A DNA stretch of 64,000 bases from Stutzerimonas balearica DSM 6083 (GTDB lineage: Bacteria > Pseudomonadota > Gammaproteobacteria > Pseudomonadales > Pseudomonadaceae). Positions 1-7,073 of the stretch are shown here, one piece after another. The position numbers were made by a program, and so were the translations under genes. The stretch's first letter is position 1, and the number at the start of each line of letters is the position of its first letter. The notes under the pieces are model-generated. The model ran no database searches. It saw only the letters and a list, made by a program, of their open reading frames with translations, and had not been told where the DNA came from. The DNA lies in the NCBI RefSeq assembly GCF_000818015.1, contig NZ_CP007511.1, forward strand, positions 310,001 through 374,000. The letters are read 5' to 3'.

Positions 1-48
1 GACGGTCCTGCAGGCCCGAGGCGCACCGCCACGGGAAAAACTACCCAG

Positions 49-96
49 AAAAAAAAGCGCCAACGTCGATCATCCGGGGACGGTCTCCGTTGGCGC
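49..96 (-). terminator. Leftward intrinsic terminator
   Basis: A 9-bp perfect inverted repeat (GCGCCAACG at 57-65, CGTTGGCGC at 88-96) is followed on the minus strand by eight uninterrupted T residues (A at 49-56 on the plus strand). This is a textbook rho-independent terminator for leftward transcription. The plus strand has no T-tract after the hairpin, so it does not end a gene entering from the left. No minus-strand gene lies immediately upstream of it in the window. Confidence 0.75.
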
Positions 97-241
97 GCAT
101 GTATCGCGAGGCTTTCCGGGCTTCCTCACCACGGAAAGAATGTGACGCTGATCTCATATTGATATCAGCGAATCCGCGATCACAAGCGTACTTAGGGAGT
201 ACCTTCTTGGAGGTATTTGCCTGCTTGGCACAGCAAACTTG
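49..241 (-). ncRNA. Candidate small RNA, leftward
   Basis: Inferred from an isolated promoter and terminator. On the minus strand a perfect -10 TATAAT (plus positions 248-253) has a -35-like AAGACA (271-276) at 17-bp spacing, and the intrinsic terminator at 49-96 lies about 190 bases downstream. No credible protein frame lies between. The transcript would hold an internal hairpin (CGCTGAT/ATCAGCG around 151-174), a short GAGG/CCTC hairpin and five GGA triplets. I do not recognise the family. The GacA upstream element typical of Rsm RNAs is not seen, so an Rsm assignment is not supported. Confidence 0.3.
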
Positions 242-264
242 TACAGAATTATAAGTATGTACAA
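225..264. promoter_or_regulatory. Divergent promoter region with operator-like dyad
   Basis: The dyad TTGTAC (239-244) ... GTACAA (259-264) spans 26 bp and covers -10-like sequences on both strands: TATAAG at 250-255 on the plus strand (with TTGGCA at 225-230, 19-bp spacing) and TATAAT at 248-253 on the minus strand. A regulator bound here could control both the TRAP genes to the right and the candidate RNA to the left. Which protein binds is unknown. The rest of the leader (265-439) shows no gene; just before the start codon it is A-rich and resembles a Crc/Hfq target (AACAACCA at about 417-424). Confidence 0.35.
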
Positions 265-439
265 TAAATCTGTCTTGCAGGCCGCAACCCTGAACGCGAT
301 GGCCGGTCTATTTCTGGCATGCGAGCGCCTTTGCCGGTTTCGGCTGTTGCCAGCTCGGTCGCCTGCTAGACTCCCTGTTCCGCGCAGACTCACGAGGGAT
401 GCCGGATCAACCGAAAACAACCAGAAAAGGAGTGCATCC

Positions 440-1405
440 ATGAAAGGCAAATCCTTGGCATGGATCTTCACCGCTGCATTGGCGGGTGCCGGTCTGAGCA
501 ACCTGGCTCAGGCCCAGGAGCGATTCGTCACCATCGGCACCGGCGGTCAGACCGGCGTCTACTATGTGGCTGGCCAGTCGATCTGTCGTTTCGTCAACCG
601 CAACGCCGAGAACATCAAGTGCAACGCCCCGGCCAGCGGCGGTGGCGTGGCCAACGTCAACGGTCTGCGTAGCGGCGAGTTCAACTTCGGCATCATGCAG
701 TCCGACCACCAATACAAGGCGATGAAGGGCCTGGCACCGTTCGAGAAGGAAGGCGCCATGGATGACATTCGCGCGGTCTTCTCGCTGCAGAGCGAGGTCT
801 TCACCGTACTCGCGCGCCGCGACGCCAACATCAAGGGCCTCGACGATCTGAAGGGCAAGCGCGTCAACATCGGCAACCCCGGTTCCGGCCAGCGCGACAC
901 CCTCGAAGAAATCATGCAGGTCAAGGGTTGGGACAAGTCGGCCTTCGCCCTGGCCGCCGAGCTCAAGCCGGCCGAGCAGGCCAGCGCCCTGAGCGACAAC
1001 AACATCGACGCCATGACCTACTTCGTCGGTCATCCGAACGGCGCGATCCAGGAAGCGACCACCACCGTCGATGCGGTACTGGTACCGATCACCGGTCCGG
1101 AAATCGACAAGCTGCTCAAGGAAAAGACCTACTACACCAAGGCCGAGATTCCCGGCGGCCTGTACAAGGGCAATGACTCGCCAACGCAGTCCATCGGCGG
1201 CAAGGCCGTGCTGTCGACGACCTCCAAGGTCGATGCCGACGTCGTCTACCAGCTGGTCAAGTCGGTGTTCGAAAACATCGAGCGCTTCCAGCGTCTGCAC
1301 CCGGCGTTCAAGGACCTCAAGCCCGAGGACATGATCAAGGTCGGCCTGACCGCGCCGCTGCACGAAGGCGCCGAGCGCTACTACAAGGAGCGTGGCTGGC
1401 TGTAA
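440..1405 (+). CDS. TAXI-family TRAP transporter substrate-binding protein
   Basis: Periplasmic binding component of a TAXI-type (TRAP-associated extracytoplasmic immunogenic) transporter, 321 aa. The start at 440 is chosen because AAAAGGAG lies just upstream and the protein then begins with a clean signal peptide (MKGK, hydrophobic core, predicted cleavage after AQA near residue 26). An upstream in-frame start at 239 would add a basic non-signal extension and was rejected. The mature part opens with the family-typical GTGGQTGVYY stretch (about residues 34-43), followed by the ASGGGVANVNGL and GQRDTLEE regions of the two-lobed fold. The fused permease follows 118 bases downstream on the same strand, as usual for TAXI systems. 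The ligand cannot be read from sequence; known or proposed TAXI ligands are organic acids such as glutamate or dicarboxylates. Confidence 0.93.
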   Translation: MKGKSLAWIFTAALAGAGLSNLAQAQERFVTIGTGGQTGVYYVAGQSICRFVNRNAENIKCNAPASGGGVANVNGLRSGEFNFGIMQSDHQYKAMKGLAPFEKEGAMDDIRAVFSLQSEVFTVLARRDANIKGLDDLKGKRVNIGNPGSGQRDTLEEIMQVKGWDKSAFALAAELKPAEQASALSDNNIDAMTYFVGHPNGAIQEATTTVDAVLVPITGPEIDKLLKEKTYYTKAEIPGGLYKGNDSPTQSIGGKAVLSTTSKVDADVVYQLVKSVFENIERFQRLHPAFKDLKPEDMIKVGLTAPLHEGAERYYKERGWL

Positions 1406-1455
1406 GGCGGCCGGCGGGCCGTGGCTGCGGCCCGTCTGCGTCTCATGCCTCACCC

Positions 1456-1490
1456 GAAACCCGTGTGCCGAGTCGGCCACGGGTTTCTTG
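1456..1490 (+). terminator. Intercistronic hairpin (attenuator-like)
   Basis: GAAACCCGTG (1456-1465) pairs perfectly with CACGGGTTTC (1478-1487), and the bases between form a further GCCGA/TCGGC stem. The trailing tract is weak (TTTCTTGGG). It lies between the binding-protein and permease genes, where partial termination or 3' protection would give more binding protein than permease. Confidence 0.55.
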
Positions 1491-1523
1491 GGTTAACGAT
1501 TCCTGAAAAACAGGCCCCATTTG

Positions 1524-4073
1524 ATGCAAGACAAACATCTTTCCACCGAGGAACTGATCGCTCAGGACGTCGGTGCTCGTTTGCCGGAAGGCTTCATGGC
1601 CAAGGCCATCGCCGGGTTGGCCCTGGCCTGGTCGCTGTTCCAGCTGTGGATCGCCTCGCCGCTGCCATTCATCTTCCGCATCGGCGTGCTCAACGATACC
1701 GAGACGCGCTCGATCCACCTGGCCTTCGCCCTGCTGCTGGCCTTTCTCGCCTATCCGGCCTTCAAGCGTTCGCCGCGTGATCGCGTGCCCTTGCTGGATG
1801 TGGCGCTCGGCCTGGTGGCGGCGGCCAGTGCCGCCTACCTGTTCATCTTCTACGAGCAACTGGCGCAGCGCCCCGGCAACCTGACGACCGCCGACCTGGT
1901 CACGGCCTGTATCGGCATTCCGCTGCTGCTCGAGGCGACCCGCCGGGCGCTCGGCCCGCCGTTGGCGATCATCGCGCTGGTGTTCATCGTCTACAGCCTG
2001 GCCGGCCCCTGGATGCCGGGGCTGCTGGCGCATCGCGGGGTGAGCTTCACGGCGATGGCCAACCACCAGTGGATCACCACCGAGGGCGTGTTCGGCATCG
2101 CCCTGGGCGTGTCCACCAGCTTCGTGTTTCTCTTCGTGCTGTTCGGTGCGCTGCTCGAGCGCGCCGGTGCCGGCCACTACTTCATCCAGTTGGCGTTCAG
2201 CCTGCTCGGTCACATGCGCGGCGGCCCGGCCAAGGCCGCGGTGGTCGCCTCGGGCATGACCGGCCTGATCTCCGGCTCGTCGATCGCCAACGTGGTGACC
2301 ACCGGGACCTTCACCATTCCGATGATGAAGAAGGTCGGCTTCTCCAAGGAAAAGGCCGGGGCGGTGGAGGTCGCGTCTTCGGTCAACGGCCAGATCATGC
2401 CGCCGGTGATGGGCGCGGCGGCGTTCCTCATGGTCGAGTACATCGGCATGCCCTATGTGGAGATCATCAAGCATGCCTTCCTGCCGGCGGCGATCTCCTA
2501 CATCGCGCTGCTCTATATCGTGCATCTGGAAGCGCTGAAGCAGGACATGCAGCCGATCGGCACGCACCAGCCCAAACCCTGGCTGCGCCGGCTGACCGGC
2601 TTCGCCTTTGGCGCGGCACTGATCAGCGGCCTCTCGCTGGCGGTCTACTACGGCCTTGGCTGGCTCAAACCGGCGCTTGGCGACTTTGCCCTGCCGGGCA
2701 TCGGCGCGTTGCTGGCGCTGGTCTATCTGGGCTTGCTCAAGGTGGCGGCGAGCAACCCGCCGCTGCCTGGCGAAGACCCGGACAAACCGCTGGAAGAACT
2801 GCCCGACACCCGTGCCGTGCTGCTCTCGGGCCTGCATTTCGTGCTGCCGGTGGTGGTGCTGGTCTGGTGCCTGATGATCGAGCGACTGTCGCCCGGGCTC
2901 TCGGCGTTCTGGGGCACCGTGATGCTGGTGATCATCCTGCTCACCCAGCGCCCGCTGTTGTCCTGGATGCGTGGCGACGGCGGGGCGACCCACGGCACCG
3001 CCATGGACGGGCTGATCGACCTGCGCGAGGGCATGATCGCCGGTGCGCGCAACATGATCGGTATCGGCATCGCCACCGCGGCGGCCGGGATCATCGTCGG
3101 CGCGGTGTCGCAGACCGGCGTCGGCCTGGTGCTGGCCGATCTGGTCGAGCTGCTGTCGATGGGCAACCTGCTGCTGATGCTGCTGCTCATCGCGGTCTTC
3201 AGCCTGATCCTCGGCATGGGGCTGCCGACCACGGCGAACTACATCGTGGTCTCCAGCCTGCTGGCGCCGGTGGTGGTTTCGCTCGGGCAGCAGAACGGCC
3301 TTATCGTGCCGCTGATCGCGGTGCATCTGTTCGTCTTCTATTTCGGCATCATGGCCGACGTGACGCCGCCGGTCGGGCTGGCCTCGTTCGCTGCCGCGGC
3401 GGTGTCCAAGGGCGACCCGATCAAGACCGGCGTCACGGCGTTCTATTACAGCCTGCGCACCGCGGCGTTGCCGTTCCTGTTCATCTTCAACACCGACCTG
3501 CTGCTGATCGACGTCGACTTCTGGCACGGCGTGCTGATCTTCATCGTTGCCACCGGCGCCATGCTGATCTTCGCCGCCGGCACCCAGGGCTACTTCCTGG
3601 TGCGCAGCCGCTGGTACGAGAGCGTGCTGCTGCTGCTGGTGGCCTTCACCCTGTTCCGTCCGGGGTTCTGGATGGATCTGGTGCACGACCCCTATCGCGA
3701 CATCCCGCCGAGCGAGCTGGTCCAGGCACTCGACCGGGTGGACCCGGACAGCCAGCTGCGTCTGCGCATCCGCGGTGAGGATGCGGTGGGCGACCCGCTG
3801 GAGTTCAGCCTGCTGCTGGCCATTCCCGATGGCGAAAGCGGCGCGCAGAAGCTCGAGAAGCTCGGCCTGATGACCTACGAACAAGACGGCAAGGTGCTGA
3901 TCGACAGCGTCACCTTCGGCAGCCCGGCGGCCGAGGCGGGGCTGGAGTTTGATCAGGAGATCCTGCGCGTACGCGCGCCGACGGAGCGTCTGCCCAAGGA
4001 GTGGATGTGGATCCCCGGCCTGTTGCTGTTCGGTCTGGTGATCTGGCTGCAGCGTCGCCGCCGGCCGCGCTGA
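1524..4073 (+). CDS. TRAP transporter fused permease (DctQ-DctM, DUF3394)
   Basis: Membrane component of the TAXI-type TRAP system, 849 aa, with roughly twenty hydrophobic segments. The small and large permease subunits are fused in one chain, as is normal for TAXI transporters. The DctM-like core carries glycine- and proline-rich motifs such as SGSSIANVVTTG (about 252-263) and LGMGLPTTANY. From about residue 650 there is a DUF3394-type C-terminus, with a soluble segment near 790-815 (FGSPAAEAGL) that resembles a PDZ-type ligand loop, then a final TM helix and an arginine-rich tail. A TTG directly precedes the ATG; the ATG at 1524 is preferred, with CAGG about 9 bases upstream. It works with the binding protein at 440-1405, presumably using a sodium gradient (family knowledge). 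A strong terminator follows at 4095. Confidence 0.92.
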   Translation: MQDKHLSTEELIAQDVGARLPEGFMAKAIAGLALAWSLFQLWIASPLPFIFRIGVLNDTETRSIHLAFALLLAFLAYPAFKRSPRDRVPLLDVALGLVAAASAAYLFIFYEQLAQRPGNLTTADLVTACIGIPLLLEATRRALGPPLAIIALVFIVYSLAGPWMPGLLAHRGVSFTAMANHQWITTEGVFGIALGVSTSFVFLFVLFGALLERAGAGHYFIQLAFSLLGHMRGGPAKAAVVASGMTGLISGSSIANVVTTGTFTIPMMKKVGFSKEKAGAVEVASSVNGQIMPPVMGAAAFLMVEYIGMPYVEIIKHAFLPAAISYIALLYIVHLEALKQDMQPIGTHQPKPWLRRLTGFAFGAALISGLSLAVYYGLGWLKPALGDFALPGIGALLALVYLGLLKVAASNPPLPGEDPDKPLEELPDTRAVLLSGLHFVLPVVVLVWCLMIERLSPGLSAFWGTVMLVIILLTQRPLLSWMRGDGGATHGTAMDGLIDLREGMIAGARNMIGIGIATAAAGIIVGAVSQTGVGLVLADLVELLSMGNLLLMLLLIAVFSLILGMGLPTTANYIVVSSLLAPVVVSLGQQNGLIVPLIAVHLFVFYFGIMADVTPPVGLASFAAAAVSKGDPIKTGVTAFYYSLRTAALPFLFIFNTDLLLIDVDFWHGVLIFIVATGAMLIFAAGTQGYFLVRSRWYESVLLLLVAFTLFRPGFWMDLVHDPYRDIPPSELVQALDRVDPDSQLRLRIRGEDAVGDPLEFSLLLAIPDGESGAQKLEKLGLMTYEQDGKVLIDSVTFGSPAAEAGLEFDQEILRVRAPTERLPKEWMWIPGLLLFGLVIWLQRRRRPR

Positions 4074-4094
4074 GCGGTTGCCCGCGGCTAGATG

Positions 4095-4128
4095 AACCCG
4101 GCTAAGCCCCGCGCATGGCCGGGTTTTT
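4095..4128 (+). terminator. Intrinsic terminator of the TRAP operon
   Basis: AACCCGGC (4095-4102) and GCCGGGTT (4118-4125) form an 8-bp stem followed by a run of five T (4124-4128). It lies 21 bases after the permease stop codon and ends rightward transcription before the convergent gene at 4159. Confidence 0.8.
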
Positions 4129-4158
4129 CATGCCCGGCCGCTTGCAGTTGGACGCCGG

Positions 4159-5844
4159 TCAAACCGGGCGCCCCGGCAGATGGCGCTCGGCGGGTAGCAG
4201 CGTCGTCGCCGGCTCGCTCGGCAGGCGCTCACGCGTTGCGCCCTTACCTTCCAGCGCGGCATAGGCGGGGCTGCAGAACAGCGAATTGAGCCGCTTCATG
4301 TCGGCGATGAGTTCGAGGTGGGCGGCGCTGGTCTCGATGCTTTCCAGCACCTGCTGATGCAGGCGGTGAACGTGGGCGTGGGCCAGCTCGCGTTCACGCT
4401 GGCGAAAGTCGCGCTTCTGCCGCAGCAGGCGGCGCGCACTGTGCGGATCGCCGGAGAGAAACACCGAAAGCCCCAGGCTCAGGTTGGCGCTGAGCAGCGC
4501 GTGCAACTGGCCGAGTTCTTCCAGGCCGCTCTCGGAAAAGCTCATGCGGCGGGTCTTTTTCAATGTCTGCACCTTGCCGAGCATGTGCTCGATGATGTCG
4601 CCGGCGTGCTCGAGGTTGATCGCCAGTTCGATGATCTCCGCCCAACGCCGGCTCTCCTGGTCGGCCAGATCCTCGCGCGGCATGCGCGCCAGGTAGAGCT
4701 TGACCCCGCTGTACAGCGCATCGACGTCGTCATCCAGCCGGCGGATCTCCTCGGCGGCCTGCGGGTGCTCGCTTTGCAGTACTTCCAGCAGGCGGGCGAG
4801 CATGCTTTCCACCAGGTCGCCGATGCGCAGCGTTTCCCGCACCGCGTTGGCCAACGCCAGGCTTGGCGTCTCCAGTGCGGCGGGATCGAGGTGCCGGGGC
4901 TGGGCGATGCCCTGTTCGATGCGGCGGTCCGGCAGCAGCTGCTCGCACAGGTGGGCCATCGGTCGCACCGTGGGCAACAGCACCAGGCAGCGCAGCGTGT
5001 TGTAGAACAGGTGAAAGGCGATCACCTGGGTCTGCAGGCTGAAGCCGAGGGTCGCCATCCAGCCCACCAGGGGATCGAGAAACGGCACCACCGCCAGCCC
5101 GGCCAGCTTGTACAGCAGGTTGCCGAGCGCCACGCGGCGGGCCTGCGGAGGCTGCAGGCTGGCATTCAGCCAGGCCAGCACGCCGCTGCCGACGTTGGCG
5201 CCGATCACCACGCCGAGCGCTACCGGCATGCCGATCAGCCCGGCGCCGGCCAGCGTGGCGGTAAGCAGCACGGCGGCCAGGCTGGAATAGGACAGCAACG
5301 CGAACAGCGCGCCAACCACCACGGCCAGCAGGGTGTCGCCAGCCAGTTCGGCAAACAGCACCTGCATGCCGCGTGCCTCGGTGATCGGTTCGGCGGCGGC
5401 GACGATCAGTTGCAGGGCCAGAATGATCAGGCCCAGCCCGATCATCACCCTGCCGAGCTGACCGACGCGGCTCTGCTTGCGCGACAGGAACAGGCTGACA
5501 CCGACGAGCGTCAGCACCGGCGAGAGCCAGGAAAGATCCAGGGTCAGCACGCGTGCCATCAATGCCGTGCCGACGTCGGCGCCGAGCATGATCGCCAGTG
5601 CGGTGGGCAGCGCCATCAGGCCCTGGGCGACGAAGGAAAAGGTCAGCAGCGCAGTGGCGTTGCTGCTTTGTACCAGGGCGGTGACGCCGATACCGGCGCC
5701 GAACGCCAGTGGCGTGTGGGCCATGCTGTGGCTGAGCAGGCGCCGCAGGTGCGAGCCGTACACCCGCATGATCCCGGTCCGCACGATGTGCGTCCCCCAG
5801 ACCAGCAGGGCGATCGACGATAGCAGGTGCAGCAGCGTGAGCAT
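4159..5844 (-). CDS. Na/Pi cotransporter family protein with PhoU-like tail
   Basis: Predicted inner-membrane phosphate:sodium symporter-family protein, 561 aa. The N-terminal half has two related membrane blocks with the family QSSNAT motif (about residues 59-64) and the second-repeat equivalents SYSSLAAVLLTAT and GANVGSG. The C-terminal half (about 330-540) is soluble and helical, rich in charged heptads (RLDDDVDALYSGVKLYLARM, NLEHAGDIIEHML), like the PhoU-type helical domain of bacterial NptA/YjbB-like proteins. The start at 5844 gives an immediate membrane helix (MLTLLHLLSSIALLVWGTHI). It lies downstream of the Cache gene at 5982-6878 on the same strand but is separated by a long hairpin, so co-transcription is uncertain. 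Whether it imports or exports phosphate cannot be read from sequence. Confidence 0.88.
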   Translation of the reverse strand: MLTLLHLLSSIALLVWGTHIVRTGIMRVYGSHLRRLLSHSMAHTPLAFGAGIGVTALVQSSNATALLTFSFVAQGLMALPTALAIMLGADVGTALMARVLTLDLSWLSPVLTLVGVSLFLSRKQSRVGQLGRVMIGLGLIILALQLIVAAAEPITEARGMQVLFAELAGDTLLAVVVGALFALLSYSSLAAVLLTATLAGAGLIGMPVALGVVIGANVGSGVLAWLNASLQPPQARRVALGNLLYKLAGLAVVPFLDPLVGWMATLGFSLQTQVIAFHLFYNTLRCLVLLPTVRPMAHLCEQLLPDRRIEQGIAQPRHLDPAALETPSLALANAVRETLRIGDLVESMLARLLEVLQSEHPQAAEEIRRLDDDVDALYSGVKLYLARMPREDLADQESRRWAEIIELAINLEHAGDIIEHMLGKVQTLKKTRRMSFSESGLEELGQLHALLSANLSLGLSVFLSGDPHSARRLLRQKRDFRQRERELAHAHVHRLHQQVLESIETSAAHLELIADMKRLNSLFCSPAYAALEGKGATRERLPSEPATTLLPAERHLPGRPV

Positions 5845-5863
5845 GGGCGTACAGGGTCTCGGT

Positions 5864-5928
5864 CAGTGGTCGGCCGCGCGAGCGGAGCGATACGTTCGCT
5901 CCGCGGCGGCTCTAAAGGTTGACCACTG
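5864..5928. repeat. Nested inverted repeat between two minus-strand genes
   Basis: An outer pair CAGTGGTC (5864-5871) / GACCACTG (5921-5928) encloses a perfect 9-bp hairpin GCGGAGCGA (5882-5890) / TCGCTCCGC (5896-5904) with a 5-base loop. It lies between the stop of the Cache gene and the start of the Na/Pi gene. There is no T-tract. It may protect the upstream mRNA 3' end or be a degenerate REP-type element. Confidence 0.6.
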
Positions 5929-5981
5929 GCCAACGGGGCCCGTTCACCGAATTGTCATCAACGCATCGGCGGGTGTCCGCT

Positions 5982-6878
5982 TCAGCGGGGCGTGTAGTAG
6001 CCCACGCCCAGCAGCACGTCGCCGACGCGGCGAATCAGCGTGTGCTTCTGCTCGACGGCATTGGTCGCCGGGTTGCGCCAGACGTAATCGACACTGCCGC
6101 TGCCGTCCTTCTTCGCCAGCTCGATCATTTCCTGGAACAGCGGTTCGCCGGCGGCGTCGCGCACCTCACGCACATCGGTGCCGACCAGGTTCGGGGAGCC
6201 GCCGCTGGCGCGGTACTTGCCATCTTCCAGACCGATCACGAAGACGTACTCATCGCCGATCACGAAGCCGCCCTGCGGGTCGTTGAAGCGACGGTACGCG
6301 GCATCGCCGCCTTCCTTCTCGACCAGCGCAACCGCCTTGTCGAGCAGGGTCCGCGCCTGCTCGGCGCTGGAGCGTGGAATGTAATAGCCGACGCAGACGA
6401 TGTAGTCGCCGCTGCGGCGGAACAGGCTGGTCTTGTTCTGCAGCTTGTTGTTGCTCGGGTTCAGCCAGTGGTAGTCGACCGCACCGCTCTCGGCGCTCTT
6501 TGCCTTGTCGAGAATCTCGGCCATGAACGCCTTGCCGGCGGCGTCCTGCAGCTGCGTCACGTCCAGGCCCACCAGGTTATGCGAGGCGCCGCTGCTGGCG
6601 CGCATGGTGCCGGCCTTGTCCAGGACGAACACGTAGTACTCGCCCTGAGCGAAGCGGCCGTTACGCTGGTTGAAGTCGGCCAGTGCCTGCTCGGCACCGT
6701 TACGCTTCAGGTGCTCGACGGCATCGGCCAGCAGTGCTTCGGCCTGGCGCGCGTGGCTGCGCTCGACCGAACCCGTCGGGCGCGCCTGTTCGGCGTCCGG
6801 CGCGGCGCTGACCAGCGGCGCCGTGCCGAGCGCACCGAGCATGGAAAGAACGAGCAGTGTCTTGTGTTTCGTTTGCAT
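5982..6878 (-). CDS. Periplasmic tandem Cache-domain protein
   Basis: A 298-aa secreted protein with a signal peptide (MQTKHKT, hydrophobic stretch, cleavage near SAA at residue 25) and two consecutive single-Cache (sCache_2-like) domains. Domain 1 covers about residues 38-168 and domain 2 about 170-298. The halves are clearly homologous: each has a helix ending in a DFN/RFN-type turn, GEYYVFVLD versus DEYVFVIGL, NLVGLDV versus NLVGTDV, and GYYIPR versus GYYTPR. Cache domains normally sense small ligands for chemoreceptors or kinases, but here there is no transmembrane or output domain, so the protein is probably a soluble periplasmic ligand binder. No receptor gene is adjacent. It is divergent from recC. 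The ligand is unknown. Confidence 0.85.
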   Translation of the reverse strand: MQTKHKTLLVLSMLGALGTAPLVSAAPDAEQARPTGSVERSHARQAEALLADAVEHLKRNGAEQALADFNQRNGRFAQGEYYVFVLDKAGTMRASSGASHNLVGLDVTQLQDAAGKAFMAEILDKAKSAESGAVDYHWLNPSNNKLQNKTSLFRRSGDYIVCVGYYIPRSSAEQARTLLDKAVALVEKEGGDAAYRRFNDPQGGFVIGDEYVFVIGLEDGKYRASGGSPNLVGTDVREVRDAAGEPLFQEMIELAKKDGSGSVDYVWRNPATNAVEQKHTLIRRVGDVLLGVGYYTPR

Positions 6879-7073
6879 GAACGACTCCTGGCAAAAGCGG
6901 GCCGACAGGCCCTTTCAAAGCATCCTGTGAGCCTCTGGCGGCAATTCATATTGGTCTGTGGGAGGAAAAAGGCCCGGCGAAAGAACTAGAGCGCGGCCCC
7001 CCGGCAGGGGCTGGGTGCTCGCTCTGGCGGCAGGGGCTCGGTAACCTAGCCGCCTGCTCACAAGGGACCGCCC

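Noticed and set aside
49..241. Rsm-type (GacA-controlled) small RNA
   Set aside because: GGA triplets occur, but the TGTAAG-N6-CTTACA upstream element is not seen and the GGA triplets are not clearly in hairpin loops.
224..246. Sigma-54-like TTGGCAC...TTG before the TAXI gene
   Set aside because: Spacing between GG and the -12 position does not give GC at ten bases; only half of the promoter matches.
154..501. Minus-strand frame of 115 codons in the left leader
   Set aside because: Overlaps the signal-peptide region of the TAXI gene, has no family resemblance and no ribosome-binding site; the region fits better as regulatory or RNA.
1443..3884. Long open frame on the minus strand opposite the TRAP permease
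   Set aside because: Composition is His/Gln/Arg-rich repeats typical of antisense frames in high-GC DNA; the plus-strand permease explains the region fully.
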